From Candidatus Mycobacterium methanotrophicum (GTDB lineage Bacteria; Actinomycetota; Actinomycetes; Mycobacteriales; Mycobacteriaceae), in NCBI RefSeq assembly GCF_023515995.1, contig NZ_CP097320.1, forward strand, positions 2,976,001 through 3,040,000: a DNA stretch of 64,000 bases. The letters are read 5' to 3'. The notes under the pieces are model-generated. The model ran no database searches. It worked only from the letters and a program-made list of their open reading frames with translations, and had not been told where the DNA came from. The position numbers and the translations under genes are program-made. The number at the start of each line of letters is the position of its first letter. Position 1 is the stretch's first letter. Below, in pieces: positions 52,962 to 62,527 of this stretch.

Positions 52962-54368
52962 TCAGCCGCGGGTGAGCAGCTCTTTCTTCAGCACCTTGCC
53001 CATCGCGTTGCGCGGCAGGCCATTCACGACCCGCACCTCGCGGGGTCGCTTGTGCACCGAAAGCTGTTGGGCAACATAGTCAATCAATTCCTGCGGTGCG
53101 GCGTCGCCGACGACGAACGCGACGATGCGCTGGCCCAGGTCTTCGTCGGGCAGCCCGACCACTGCCGCCTCCGCGACCCCGGGGTGGCCGAGCAGCGCCG
53201 TCTCGATTTCGCCGGCGCCGACCCGGTAGCCGCCGGATTTGATCAGGTCGACCGACTCGCGGCCGACAATGCGATGCATCCCCGCACTGTCGATGACGGC
53301 GACATCGCCGGTGCGATACCAGCCGTCGGTGTCGAATGCCTCAGCGGTGGCATCCGGCCGATTCAGATAGCCGTCGAACAGGGTAGGACCGCGAACCTGC
53401 AGCCGCCCAATCGTTTCCGCGTCGCGCGGCACGGGACCGCCGCCGTCGTCGACCAATCGAGTTTCGATGCCGGCCAGCGGCAGGCCCACCCAGCCCGGAC
53501 GCCGCTCGCCGTCGGCGCGGGTCGACAACGTGATCAGCGACTCGGTGGTGCCGTAGCGTTCGACGGGCGGGTGCCCGGTGAGCCCTACCAACTGGTCGAA
53601 GACCGGCACCGGCAGACCGGCGCTGCCGGACACCAGCAGCCGCGCCGGCCGCAGTGCCTCGGCGGCCGCCGGGTCCGCCACCACCCGTGACCACACCGTC
53701 GGCACGCCGAAGTACAGCGTGCCCTTTGCTGCCGCGTAGGCTTCCGGCGTCGGTTTGCCGGTGTGTAAGAAGCGGTTTCCGACGCGCAGCGATCCGAGCA
53801 GACCCAACACCAGACCGTGCACGTGGAACAGCGGCAATCCGTGCACCAAGGTGTCCTCGGCGCTCCACTGCCACGCCTCGGCCAGCGCGTCCAGGTCGGC
53901 GGCGAGCGCCTGGCCGCTGAGCTGCACGCCTTTCGGCGGCCCGGTGGTGCCCGAGGTGTAGATGATCAGCGCGGTGTCGTGCGGGGACGGCTCGGGCTGG
54001 CGGTGCCAGGATCGGGCGTGTGTGCGCACCGGGATGTGCGCCAAGCCCTCCGGCTCGTCGGGCACCGGGCCGAGCCAGGCCTGCGCGCCGGAGTCGGTGA
54101 GGATGTGCCGGCGCTCGGCCTGCCCGACGTCGGCGGGCACCGGCACCACTGGCACACCGGCGATCAGGCACCCGGCGACAGCCAACGCGGTCGAGGCGGT
54201 CGGCGTGGCCAGCACCGCGATCCGGTCCGCGCCGCCGACCCGCTCGGCCACTGAAGTCGCGGCGCCGACGACATCGCTTCGGCTCAGCGTGACGTCGCCG
54301 ATGCGGACGGCGTCGCCGAGATCGCGGCCACCGGTGATCGCGGCGGGATCCAGCGAGGTCAGCAGCAC
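52962..54368 (-). CDS. fadD36: Acyl-CoA ligase FadD36-like
   Basis: 468 residues. AMP motif LIIYTSGTTGPPKGVQLS (about 133-150), ERYGTTESLITLSTR, and catalytic Lys in NAMGKVLKKEL at the end. The compact form resembles malonyl-CoA-synthetase-type ligases; the acid used is unsure. It is the last gene collinear with the Rv1193-Rv1245c block before the scar. Confidence 0.9.
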   Translation of the reverse strand: MLLTSLDPAAITGGRDLGDAVRIGDVTLSRSDVVGAATSVAERVGGADRIAVLATPTASTALAVAGCLIAGVPVVPVPADVGQAERRHILTDSGAQAWLGPVPDEPEGLAHIPVRTHARSWHRQPEPSPHDTALIIYTSGTTGPPKGVQLSGQALAADLDALAEAWQWSAEDTLVHGLPLFHVHGLVLGLLGSLRVGNRFLHTGKPTPEAYAAAKGTLYFGVPTVWSRVVADPAAAEALRPARLLVSGSAGLPVPVFDQLVGLTGHPPVERYGTTESLITLSTRADGERRPGWVGLPLAGIETRLVDDGGGPVPRDAETIGRLQVRGPTLFDGYLNRPDATAEAFDTDGWYRTGDVAVIDSAGMHRIVGRESVDLIKSGGYRVGAGEIETALLGHPGVAEAAVVGLPDEDLGQRIVAFVVGDAAPQELIDYVAQQLSVHKRPREVRVVNGLPRNAMGKVLKKELLTRG

Positions 54369-54377
54369 GGGTGCAGG

Positions 54378-54818
54378 CTACCCGGTGCCGGCGTCAGCTC
54401 GGTGGTTGGAACGCGACAGATCGGTGCATTGCACCAGTTCGTCCAGCGCAGCGGGGAGAAGCTCAACGATACCCCATAGGTCGGGGAGCACGTCAGAGCG
54501 AGAGATGATGCCGACACCCAGCTTCCCGTTGAGCGACATGACGGTGATGTTGAGGCCCGCGCCGGCGAGGATCGGACCGAGAGCATACATCGCGTTGACG
54601 GCGCAACCGAGGAAGTACATCTGGTGCTGTGGACCGGGAACGTTCGACAGGATCACGTTGTACAGGGAGCCGAGAGTCAGCGGGATGCGCGGCAGGATTC
54701 CCATAGCGGCGCCGAACATCATTTGGCCGGCGAGTTGGGTCCAGTCGTGCAGCGGGGTGGGTCCCAGCAGCTCGACGTGATCTTTCGCCGCGGCGTTTGC
54801 CACGTGCTCGAAACCGAT
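54378..54818 (-). pseudogene. 3' fragment of a WS/DGAT wax ester synthase/diacylglycerol acyltransferase
   Basis: About 145 C-terminal residues remain: HVELLGPTPLHDWTQLAGQ, LGSLYNVILSNVPGPQHQMYF, AGAGLNITVMSLNGKLGVGI. This is the DUF1298 end of the family that makes triacylglycerol. The N-terminal two thirds, with HHxxxDG, are absent; at about 54800-54820 the sequence changes to a TnpB fragment on the other strand. The divergent Acg-type gene further right recalls the tgs1 (Rv3130c)-Rv3131 pair. Confidence 0.85.
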
Positions 54819-55277
54819 CCGACCTACCGCACACTGCAGCAGCGGATCGGCCATTTCGCGGCCAACGAGATCGGCCGGCTGCTCAACCGGCTGGCCGGCG
54901 ATCACGTTCGTGAGGTCGTGGCCGAGCGGCTGGACTCCCGCGGTGGCGGGCTGTCGCGGCGGATGAACCGGCTGTGCACGCGCACCGGCCGGCGCGTCCT
55001 CAAGGCCCGGCTGACGCGACTGACCGAACGACACGGCATCACCGCCACCGTGGTACCCGCACCGTATTCCGGCCAGCAGTGCTGCAGCTGTGGCTACCTG
55101 CACAACACCAACCGCAAGAGCCAGGCACGCTTCGTGTGCGGGTTTTGCGGCAAAGAGCTTCACGCGGACGTGAACGCGTCCAGGACCGTGGCGTCGAGAC
55201 GTTCTCGACCACTACCGCACGGCACTGGTCCACGCTCGCGGGAGACCTGCCGACACCAGTCGCGGTCCACGGCATAG
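54810..55277 (+). mobile_element. TnpB (IS605/IS607-type OrfB) 3' fragment
   Basis: About 155 residues of a TnpB C-terminus: IGHFAANEIGRLLNRLAGDHV, VVAERLDSRGGGLSRRMNRL with a RuvC acidic residue, then a zinc finger (CCSCGYLHNTN and FVCGFCGKELHADVNASRT) with the final RuvC Asp in HADVNAS. The N-terminal two thirds are gone, so no guided nuclease can be made. No TnpA is near. Confidence 0.85.
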
Positions 55278-55290
55278 CAGGTGCCCGTGG

Positions 55291-55310
55291 ACGCAGCCGC
55301 AAGGCTGCGT
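55291..55310 (+). ncRNA. Right-end hairpin of the TnpB element (omega-RNA-like remnant)
   Basis: ACGCAGCC-GCAA-GGCTGCGT is an 8-bp perfect stem with a GCAA tetraloop, 14 bases past the tnpB stop. TnpB guide RNAs span the 3' end of the gene and the right end of the element, so this may be part of that RNA. Only its position supports this. Confidence 0.4.
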
Positions 55311-55525
55311 GACCTAAAATCCATGGAATGCCATGGAATTAGGAACTGTTCTACCAGACATTGGACGGAGCCGACGGCGACTGTGTGCTGCACCAGTTCT
55401 GGCCTGCTGCCGAATGACTGGGTGAAGGCTGGTTCGAGGATTCGCCAATGATCGCCCGCGGGCAAGACGAGCTGTCGACGCGCGGTGACAGCCTGCCGGG
55501 GCATGGCCCGCTGGCTCCCGAATCG

Positions 55526-55540
55526 AGGACCAATGGCCCT
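55526..55540. promoter_or_regulatory. DosR(DevR)-box-like site
   Basis: AGGACCAATGGCCCT resembles the GGGAC-N4-GGCCC form of DosR boxes, with one mismatch in the left half. It lies about 60 bases upstream of the Acg-type gene ATG. Acg-family and tgs1-type genes are DosR targets in M. tuberculosis, which supports it. Confidence 0.4.
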
Positions 55541-55600
55541 GCCGGTTGCCAGCGGCGCCGGAGAATCCTTGACGGTAGGCGAAGACCGGGAGGTCGAGAG

Positions 55601-56581
55601 ATGTCTTCCACCGTGGTGGAAACCAAAGTCATCGAAAATGTGGTGTGGTCAGCGTGCCGCGCACCATCGCTGTACAACATCCAGCCTTGGCAGTGGGTGT
55701 TCGGCGGTGGCCAACTGCGGTTATTCCTTGATCCGAGCCGAGTGACGGACACCGACCAGTCTGCGCGAGAAGCGCTCATCGGTTGCGGCGCAGCTCTCGA
55801 TCACCTTCGGGTAGCCGCCGCCGCGGCCGGATGGCGGGCGCACATCGATCGGTTTCCTATGCCCGACAGCCCCAACCATCTGGCGTCAATCGAATTCGCC
55901 CGGATGGATTGTGTGACTGACGAAGATCGGCGTCGCGCTGGCGCCATCTGGAAACGCCACACCGACCGGCTGCCTTTCAGCGCACCAACGGACTGGGAAT
56001 CTTTCGAACCGCGCCTGAACAGCGCAGTCGACGCAGCAACTGTGCACCTAGACATCCTCCCCGGCGACGCGCGTCCCCGACTGCGGGAGGCGGCCCAGAT
56101 CGCCGAATCGCTGCGGTTTTATGACGTTCCCTATAACAACGAACTACACTGGTGGACAGCGCCATTCGAGGCATCAGAAGGTATTCCCTACAGTGCCTTG
56201 GTTTCGGCAGCCGAGGGCGGCCGAGTCGGGATAGACCGGGCGTTCCCGGTCACCCATCAGCCGGAACGACGGGCCGAAATTCCCGAAGACCAAGGCCAGA
56301 TCCTGGTGCTGTCCACCGACAACAGCGCTCGTGCCGACGCACTGGCATCCGGTGAAGCGCTCTCCGCGGTGTTGCTGGAATGCACGATGGCCGGCCTCGC
56401 CACCTGCCCGGTAACGCAGCTCACCGAGCTCTACGTCACCCGCGAACTGATCCAGTCGCTGTTGGATCACGACGCGGTACCGCAGGTCCTGGTCCGGGTG
56501 GGCGTGGTTCCGGTCACCGAAAAAAAGTCGCCTCCCACACCTCGGCGACCGCTCTCCGAAGTTCTACGGCTGAAAAGTTGA
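55601..56581 (+). CDS. Acg-family FMN-binding nitroreductase-like protein (Rv3131/Rv2032-like)
   Basis: 326 residues, ATG at 55601 with GGGAGGTCGAG upstream. ENVVWSACRAPSLYNIQPWQW opens the nitroreductase-type fold; the C-terminal GLATCPVTQLTEL and DHDAVPQVLVRVGVVPV complete the second half. Acg proteins bind FMN under a lid and lack proven nitroreductase activity; storage of flavin or dormancy roles are proposed. It is the only intact gene in the 54.4-58.2 kb scar. The 323 bases before it hold the TnpB hairpin and a DosR-like box and little else that I can identify. Confidence 0.9.
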   Translation: MSSTVVETKVIENVVWSACRAPSLYNIQPWQWVFGGGQLRLFLDPSRVTDTDQSAREALIGCGAALDHLRVAAAAAGWRAHIDRFPMPDSPNHLASIEFARMDCVTDEDRRRAGAIWKRHTDRLPFSAPTDWESFEPRLNSAVDAATVHLDILPGDARPRLREAAQIAESLRFYDVPYNNELHWWTAPFEASEGIPYSALVSAAEGGRVGIDRAFPVTHQPERRAEIPEDQGQILVLSTDNSARADALASGEALSAVLLECTMAGLATCPVTQLTELYVTRELIQSLLDHDAVPQVLVRVGVVPVTEKKSPPTPRRPLSEVLRLKS

Positions 56582-56654
56582 CGGCTGCAACAAGTCGTCA
56601 GTTGGTCAGCGATGAGCGACAGTCTTTCTGAAGATTCTGGCGGGCAAGCCCACT

Positions 56655-56870
56655 GACGGTGAGGACGATGACTATGCACTGGGCGCTTTCGAACCGGACG
56701 GTTGATCGGCGTCGCGAACTACACGGTCTGCGATAGACCAGCGACCGCGGAGGTCGCTGCCGTCGTGGCCCACAATGATCACTTGCGCGGAGTAGAAACT
56801 GTTTTTCTTCGGCGGCTCGCTCAGATTGCCCGCGCGAACGGAATCCAGCACCTAGTGCTGTCGAGTAGCC
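56655..56870 (+). pseudogene. GNAT acetyltransferase fragment
   Basis: DDYALGAFEPDG is followed, after a one-base shift near 56700, by VANYTVCDRPATAEVAAVVAHN and RRLAQIARANGIQHLV, a GNAT core. Neither end of the domain is complete. The usual glycines of the acetyl-CoA loop are partly changed (HLRGVETVF). Confidence 0.6.
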
Positions 56871-56874
56871 CGGG

Positions 56875-56990
56875 GGAATCTGGACCGCGCAGCACGACCT
56901 GCGCTATGACCGCACCCCGCTCGGCGACCTGACCTCGCTGCGATTCCTCGATGCCGGCCAGTCCGCGATCATCCTCGGACCCTTGAACCA
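56875..56990 (+). mobile_element. IstB (IS21-family ATPase) fragment
   Basis: About 37 codons, YDRTPLGDLTSLRFLDAGQS then AIILGP, match the segment of IstB just before its Walker A (family form: DLATLRWLDAGESVILYGPVG). The Walker motif itself is cut off at the join to the next fragment. No istA or IS end is visible. Confidence 0.6.
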
Positions 56991-57079
56991 TCTGGAGGGG
57001 AACGTCCCGCGCCACTACCGCAGCCCACCTCAGCCAGCCAAGCCGGAACCGCCAGTTTCCACCGTTGGCATGTCGCGCC

Positions 57080-57698
57080 AGCGGCGCCACACGTCGTGGC
57101 GTGGCACCGGGCGTTCCTCGATGTCGGCAAGGAGGTGCCCTGTTGGCGGATCCTCGGGTTGATCGGCCGAGCAGGTTCCGAACTCGTCCGCATCCTGCTC
57201 GGCGATCAACTGGCCGACGCACAGGGCTCACACGTGGAAAAGCTGCACACCCGATACTTCGTCGACTCAGCGCCAGCGCTTCGCGCTCTTCCCGGCGCGC
57301 GCGAGTTACTCGAGGCGATGGCCGAACTGGGCTGGCGAGCGGTGCTGGCGACCTCGGCCGGAGAGGAGGAGCTCTCCGTGTTGCGCGAGGCGCTCGACGC
57401 GGACGATCTGATCCGCGCGGTGACATCGGCAGCCGACGCCGAGCGAGCCAAACCGCATCCGGACGTCGTCGTCAGCGCGCTGCAACGCATCGACGCGGAC
57501 CCAGCAGAAGCGGTCATGCTCGGCGACACCGTCTGGGATGTGCACGCGGGTCGACGCGCCGGTGTGCCCACCGCGGCGGTGCTGTCCGGCGGGATCGGGC
57601 GGGAGGCATTGGAAAACGCCGGCGCCGCCGCGATTTACGCCGGCCCGCTGGAGGTGCGGGCGCATCTGGAGGAGTTCAGCCAACTGCTTCGGCTGTAA
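57080..57698 (+). pseudogene. HAD hydrolase lacking its catalytic N-terminus
   Basis: AWHRAFLDVGKEVPCWRILGLIG, LATSAGEEEL, KPHPDVVVSAL and MLGDTVWDVHAGRRAG are HAD motifs II-IV. The DxDGT nucleophile motif that should come about 20 residues before AWHRAF is missing; the sequence there belongs to the join with the IstB fragment. An open frame from a GTG at 57096 gives 200 residues, but it cannot form the phospho-aspartate. Confidence 0.8.
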
Positions 57699-57713
57699 CC
57701 ACTTTCGCGGCTT

Positions 57714-58136
<423 letters not shown>

Positions 58137-58145
58137 TTACTCATA

Positions 58146-58170
58146 TCTGAGATCATGTCTGAGATATATC
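58146..58170. promoter_or_regulatory. Operator-like repeats upstream of marR
   Basis: TCTGAGAT occurs at 58146-58153 and 58158-58165 (12-bp period), and GATATATC (58163-58170) is a palindrome. They lie between the methyltransferase remnant and marR, about 35-55 bases from the marR ATG, where a MarR dimer would autoregulate. TATATG at 58182-58187 is a possible -10. Confidence 0.45.
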
Positions 58171-58201
58171 AACACCTCTGGTATATGCCAAGATCGTTGA
58201 C

Positions 58202-58621
58202 ATGAGCACCGCACGCGACGCGCCACTGGGGTACCTGTTGTATCAGGTGGTCGCCGCGCTGCGACCGGAAGTGGCTGCGGTGCTGAGCCCGCTCGGGCTG
58301 ACACTGCCCGAATTCGTCTGTATGCGAATGCTTTCCATGAACCCGGGCATGTCCAGCGCCGAACTGTCCCGGAAAGGCAACGTCTCGCCGCAGGCAATGA
58401 ACACCGTGCTGCACAGGCTAGAAAACGCCCAGGTGGTTACCAGGCCGGCGTCGGTGGCGTCCGGTCGCGCGCTACCGGCCTCGCTCACCAGCAGAGGCCG
58501 GGAGCTGCTGAAGCGCGCCGAAACCGCCGTGCGCAAAGCCGACGCCCGGGTCCTGGCCAAGCTGACCGCAGCCGAGCAGCGCGAGTTCAAGCGGATGTTG
58601 GCAACGCTCGGGTCCGACTAG
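58202..58621 (+). CDS. MarR-family regulator (Rv2887-like)
   Basis: 139 residues, the H37Rv length. Winged helix: LSPLGLTLPEFVCMRMLSMN, SSAELSRKGNVSPQAMNTVLHRLE, wing VVTRPASVASGRALPASLT. In M. tuberculosis Rv2887 represses the methyltransferase gene Rv0560c and loss of it gives drug resistance. Next to it here lies a dead methyltransferase gene. It opens the Rv2887-Rv2894c collinear block. Confidence 0.9.
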   Translation: MSTARDAPLGYLLYQVVAALRPEVAAVLSPLGLTLPEFVCMRMLSMNPGMSSAELSRKGNVSPQAMNTVLHRLENAQVVTRPASVASGRALPASLTSRGRELLKRAETAVRKADARVLAKLTAAEQREFKRMLATLGSD

Positions 58622-58626
58622 CATCG

Positions 58627-60039
58627 TCACCAGGCGTCAGCGTCTTGAATGCGGGCCCACGGCCGCGCCTCTTCGAGTTCGTAGGCCAGCTCCAGAAGCC
58701 GGACTTCGGCGCCGATCGCCGCGGAGAACATCATGCCCACCGGCAACCCGTTGGCGGATGCAGCTAGCGGCAACGAGATGGCCGGCTCCCCCGTCACGTT
58801 GTGCACCGGCGTGTACGCGACCCACTCTTGCAGCCGGTCGATGACCTGCTGGTAGTCGGCCGTTGGGTCAAGGTAGCCGATCGGCGGGGTCTCGTCGGCC
58901 AGCGTCGGGGTCAGCACCGCGTCATACGTCCGCGCGAAGCGCGCGGTATGCCGCCGCGTGCCACGCAGGCGGATGAGCGCCAGCGGCATGCGGTGCATGT
59001 TGCGGCGAGCGAGCCGATCCAGGCCCAGGGTCAGGTTGTCCAGCCGACTGCGGTCGAAGCCGGCCGCACTTGAGCTGACGTGGATCTGGCCGAATGCCAG
59101 CAGCCCCCAGTACAACACGAAATCGGAGGCGAAACTGGTGGGCACCGGCGGCTTTTCGACATGGTCGACGCGATGGCCGAGTTCTTCGAGCAGCCCGGCG
59201 GTCTTCAGCGTGAGTTCGCGGACCTCGGCGCTGCACTCGCTCAATAGCGAGCGGGTGATGACCGCGATCCTCAACCGCTGCTTACCCGCGTGCTTCACGT
59301 CCCCTATTGGCGGCAGTTTCGGCGAACGCCAGATGCGTTCGGCTTCCCGAAAAAAGGCCGCGGTGTCGCGCACCGATCGGGTGACCACACCGTTGGCGAC
59401 GACGCGAATCGGCATTCGGCTGACCGCCTTATCCAGCGGAAGCCGACCACGCGACGGCTTCAGGCCGACAAGACCGTTGCAGGACGCGGGAATTCGAATC
59501 GAGCCACCGCCGTCGTTGGCGTGCGCGATCGGTACCGCACCGGCCGCGACAAAGGCCGCGGAGCCCGACGACGACGCGCCCGCGGTGTAATCGGTATTCC
59601 ACGGGTTGCGGACCGGCCCGAGTCGCGGGTGTTCGGCCGAAGCGCTGAACCCGTACTCCGACATCTGCGTTTTGCCCAGCGGCGTCATCCCGGTGGCCAG
59701 ATATAGCTGCGCGAACTCGCCGTCGAGGTCGACCGGGCGCGGTGCCCACGCGTCGCTGCCCAGCATCGTCGGCAGCCCCGCGACGTCGACGTTGTCCTTG
59801 ATGAAAGTCGGCACCCCGCGGAAAAAGCCGGCCCGAACGGGCGCGGCTGCCTGGGCGCGGGCCCGGTCGAATGTCGGATACGCCAAGCCGTTCACGACGG
59901 GGTTGACGGCCTCGGTGCGGGCGATCGCCGCCTCAACGACCTCGGCCGGGCCTACCCGACCGGTGGTGAGCGCATCGGCAAGACCGACCGCGTCGAGGTC
60001 GCCGAGGGCGTCGTCACCGAACGCATGTACGTGTCGCAT
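58627..60039 (-). CDS. amiC: Amidase-signature amidase (AmiC-like)
   Basis: 470 residues. The Ser-Ser-Lys machinery is visible: PTFIKDNVDVAGLPT holds the Lys and TDYTAGASSSGSAAFVAAGAVP the serines, then HANDGGGSIRIPASCNGLVG. It hydrolyses an amide whose identity is unknown. Position next to tsf equals Rv2888c. Its GC-rich frame is intact. Confidence 0.93.
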   Translation of the reverse strand: MRHVHAFGDDALGDLDAVGLADALTTGRVGPAEVVEAAIARTEAVNPVVNGLAYPTFDRARAQAAAPVRAGFFRGVPTFIKDNVDVAGLPTMLGSDAWAPRPVDLDGEFAQLYLATGMTPLGKTQMSEYGFSASAEHPRLGPVRNPWNTDYTAGASSSGSAAFVAAGAVPIAHANDGGGSIRIPASCNGLVGLKPSRGRLPLDKAVSRMPIRVVANGVVTRSVRDTAAFFREAERIWRSPKLPPIGDVKHAGKQRLRIAVITRSLLSECSAEVRELTLKTAGLLEELGHRVDHVEKPPVPTSFASDFVLYWGLLAFGQIHVSSSAAGFDRSRLDNLTLGLDRLARRNMHRMPLALIRLRGTRRHTARFARTYDAVLTPTLADETPPIGYLDPTADYQQVIDRLQEWVAYTPVHNVTGEPAISLPLAASANGLPVGMMFSAAIGAEVRLLELAYELEEARPWARIQDADAW

Positions 60040-60050
60040 CTGCGCTGATG

Positions 60051-60893
60051 CTACTGCTGGCCGACCTCGAAGCGGACGAATCGCGTGACGCTGACGCCGG
60101 CCTCGTCGAGCAGCGCCTTGACCGTCTTCTTGTTGTCGGACACCGACGGCTGCTCGAGCAACACGACGTCCTTGAAGAACCCGTTCAGCCGGCCCTCGAC
60201 GATCTTGGGCAGCGCCTGTTCGGGTTTGCCCTCCGCGCGTGACGTTTCCTCGGCGATGCGGCGTTCGCTGGCCACCACGTCGTCAGGCACGTCGTCGCGG
60301 GACAAATACCGCGCCTTGAGCGCGGCGATCTGCAGCGCGACGGCATGTGCAGCGGCTGTGCTTGTGTCCGGGTTACCATCCGGACCGTATTCCACCAGCA
60401 CGCCGACGGCCGGTGGCAGGTCGGCAGCCCGCTTATGCAGGTACGTCTCCACCGTGCCGTCGAAGTAGGCGACCCGGCGCAATTCGAGCTTCTCGCCGAT
60501 CTTCGCCGACAGGCCGGCGATGGCCTGCTCAACGGTTTGAGTACCGGGGGCTCGGCCAATAGGAGATGCCTTGAGCGCTTCGACGTCGGCGGCCTTGGAC
60601 TTGCCGGCCGCCGCGACGATCTCGTCGGCGAGTTTCTGGAACTCGGCGTTCTTGGCCACGAAGTCGGTTTCGCTGTTCAGCTCGATCAGCGCCCCGTCCT
60701 TGGCCGCGATCAGACCCTCGGCGGTGGCACGCTCGGCGCGCTTGCCGACATCCTTGGCACCCTTGATCCGCAGCGCCTCGACGGCCTTGTCGAAGTCGCC
60801 GTCGGTCTCGGCCAGCGCGTTCTTGCAGTCGAGCATGCCGGCACCGGTGAGCTCCCGGAGCCGTTTGACGTCGGCAGCGGTGAAGTTCGCCAA
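60051..60893 (-). CDS. tsf: Elongation factor Ts
   Basis: 280 residues. [21 protein letters not shown] and [14 protein letters not shown] (TDFV motif for EF-Tu contact) are typical. It recharges EF-Tu with GTP. The only plausible start is a TTG (60891-60893), three bases after the rpsB stop. About ten residues more than H37Rv sit in two short inserts near 108-115 and 170-178. Confidence 0.96.
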   Translation of the reverse strand: MANFTAADVKRLRELTGAGMLDCKNALAETDGDFDKAVEALRIKGAKDVGKRAERATAEGLIAAKDGALIELNSETDFVAKNAEFQKLADEIVAAAGKSKAADVEALKASPIGRAPGTQTVEQAIAGLSAKIGEKLELRRVAYFDGTVETYLHKRAADLPPAVGVLVEYGPDGNPDTSTAAAHAVALQIAALKARYLSRDDVPDDVVASERRIAEETSRAEGKPEQALPKIVEGRLNGFFKDVVLLEQPSVSDNKKTVKALLDEAGVSVTRFVRFEVGQQ

Positions 60894-60896
60894 TGG

Positions 60897-61787
60897 TCAG
60901 CCTTCCTGTGAGGGGTCGGTGGTTGGTTCGGTTGCGCCTCCGGCGGCGGGGGCTTCTGCCGAAGCGGCGGCGGGGGCTTCTGCCGAAGCGGCGGCGGGGG
61001 CTTCTGCCGAAGCGGTGGCCGAGGCCAGCAGCTCTTGCTCCCATTCGGCGAGCGGTTCGGCGACTTCTGCCTGGGGCTTGCCGTCGCCGCGACCAAGACC
61101 GGCACGCGCCTGCAGGCCCTCGGCCACCGCCGACGCGATCACCTTGGTCAGCAGGGCCGCCGAGCGGATGGCGTCGTCGTTGCCCGGGATCGGGTAGTCG
61201 ACCAGGTCGGGGTCACAGTTGGTGTCGAGGATCGCGATCACCGGAATGCCCAGCTTGCGGGCCTCACCGACGGCGATGTGCTCCTTGTTGGTGTCGACGA
61301 CCCAGACCGCCGACGGGACCTTCGCCATGTCGCGGATACCGCCCAGGCTGCGGTCCAGCTTGTTCTTCTCGCGGGTCAGCATCAGGATTTCTTTTTTGGT
61401 GCGGCCCTCGAACCCGCCGGTCTGCTCCATCGCTTCGAGTTCCTTGAGCCGCTGCAGGCGCTTGTGCACCGTGGAGAAGTTGGTCAGCATGCCACCGAGC
61501 CAACGCTGGTTCACATACGGCATGCCGACGCGGGTCGCCTCGGCGGCAACGGCTTCCTGCGCCTGCTTCTTGGTGCCGACGAATAGCACCGAACCGCCGT
61601 GGGCGACGGTCTCTTTGACGAATTCGTACGCCTTGTCGATGAAGGTCAGCGTCTGCTGCAAGTCGATGATGTAGATGCCGTTGCGGTCGGTGAAGATGAA
61701 CCGCTTCATCTTGGGGTTCCAGCGACGGGTCTGATGCCCGAAGTGGGTGCCGCTGTCAAGCAGCTGCTTCATGGTTACTACGGCCAT
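60897..61787 (-). CDS. rpsB: 30S ribosomal protein S2
   Basis: 296 residues. [22 protein letters not shown] and [25 protein letters not shown] are universal S2 motifs. The C-terminal 40 residues form an Ala/Glu/Pro tail made by a 24-bp tandem repeat (ASAEAPAA units), beyond the conserved core. Likely co-transcribed with tsf. Confidence 0.97.
   Translation of the reverse strand: MAVVTMKQLLDSGTHFGHQTRRWNPKMKRFIFTDRNGIYIIDLQQTLTFIDKAYEFVKETVAHGGSVLFVGTKKQAQEAVAAEATRVGMPYVNQRWLGGMLTNFSTVHKRLQRLKELEAMEQTGGFEGRTKKEILMLTREKNKLDRSLGGIRDMAKVPSAVWVVDTNKEHIAVGEARKLGIPVIAILDTNCDPDLVDYPIPGNDDAIRSAALLTKVIASAVAEGLQARAGLGRGDGKPQAEVAEPLAEWEQELLASATASAEAPAAASAEAPAAASAEAPAAGGATEPTTDPSQEG
60942..61013 (-). repeat. 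24-bp tandem repeat in the rpsB 3' end, three perfect units
   Basis: Three identical 24-bp units encode eight-residue AEAPAAAS steps in the S2 tail. The units keep frame and are identical at DNA level, a sign of recent expansion. Confidence 0.9.
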
Positions 61788-61942
61788 GCTTGTGCCTTAA
61801 CTGTGTCGGTTGTCGCCCGGCGTCGGGTGAGGACGGGCCCTGGTGTCTGCGGGATACCGGACCCGTCTTGCGACAGGACCGCGCGGCATCCGTTCGGCTG
61901 CAGACACGCGAAGTCAGCCCGTTGGTACAGGCTGCGCAGAGC

Positions 61943-61948
61943 AGTCTA
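61943..61948 (-). promoter_or_regulatory. Possible -10 of rpsB-tsf
   Basis: On the minus strand TAGACT stands about 155 bases upstream of the rpsB ATG. The -35 match is weak, and the leader between would be long, as is common for ribosomal protein operons. Confidence 0.3.
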
Positions 61949-62013
61949 CACGCTGGTAGCAGGTGCTTTGTCCACAGGGCTGGCTGGCTGGGTTGCGCAG
62001 AACGCGCTGAACT

Positions 62014-62514
62014 GTGGCGATGCGGCGCGCCACTGTGCTACTGGTGATCGGCGCAGTGGCTTGCGCCGCCCCTGTCCGCGGCGACGACGCCCACCTGGAC
62101 TGGCCTTTACGGCCACCACCTGCGGTGGCCCGGGTGTTCGACGCGCCCTCACCCGATTGGCAGCGCGGGCATCGGGGGGTGGACCTGGCTGGTCGCGCGG
62201 GGCAACCGGTATACGCCGCGCGCGACGGGACGGTGGTGTACGCCGGGACGCTGGCCGGCCGGCCGGTGGTGTCGATCGCTCATCCCGGCGGGTTGCACAC
62301 CAGCTATGAGCCGGTGCACGCCGCCGTCCGGGTCGGGCAGCGGGTGACCGCTGAGACGGTGATCGGCGAATTGGCCAGCGGGCACCCGGGCTGTGCGGCC
62401 GAGGCGTGCCTGCACTGGGGCGCGATGTGGGGTTCGGCGTCACGCGCCGACTACGTCGACCCGCTGGGATTGCTGGCCTCGACGCCGGTGCGGCTCAAGC
62501 CGCTGCGCGGCTAG
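62014..62514 (+). CDS. Secreted M23 peptidase-like protein (Rv2891-like)
   Basis: 166 residues; GTG at 62014 or ATG at 62020. A signal peptide (RRATVLLVIGAVACAAPVRG) precedes a LytM fold: GHRGVDLAGRAGQPVYAARDG gives the HxxxD pair. The HxH motif is CLHWG, with Cys in place of the first His, so activity is doubtful. It should act at, or bind to, peptidoglycan. H37Rv Rv2891 is longer (about 249). Confidence 0.85.
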   Translation: MAMRRATVLLVIGAVACAAPVRGDDAHLDWPLRPPPAVARVFDAPSPDWQRGHRGVDLAGRAGQPVYAARDGTVVYAGTLAGRPVVSIAHPGGLHTSYEPVHAAVRVGQRVTAETVIGELASGHPGCAAEACLHWGAMWGSASRADYVDPLGLLASTPVRLKPLRG

Positions 62515-62527
62515 CGCGAGCAGCCCC

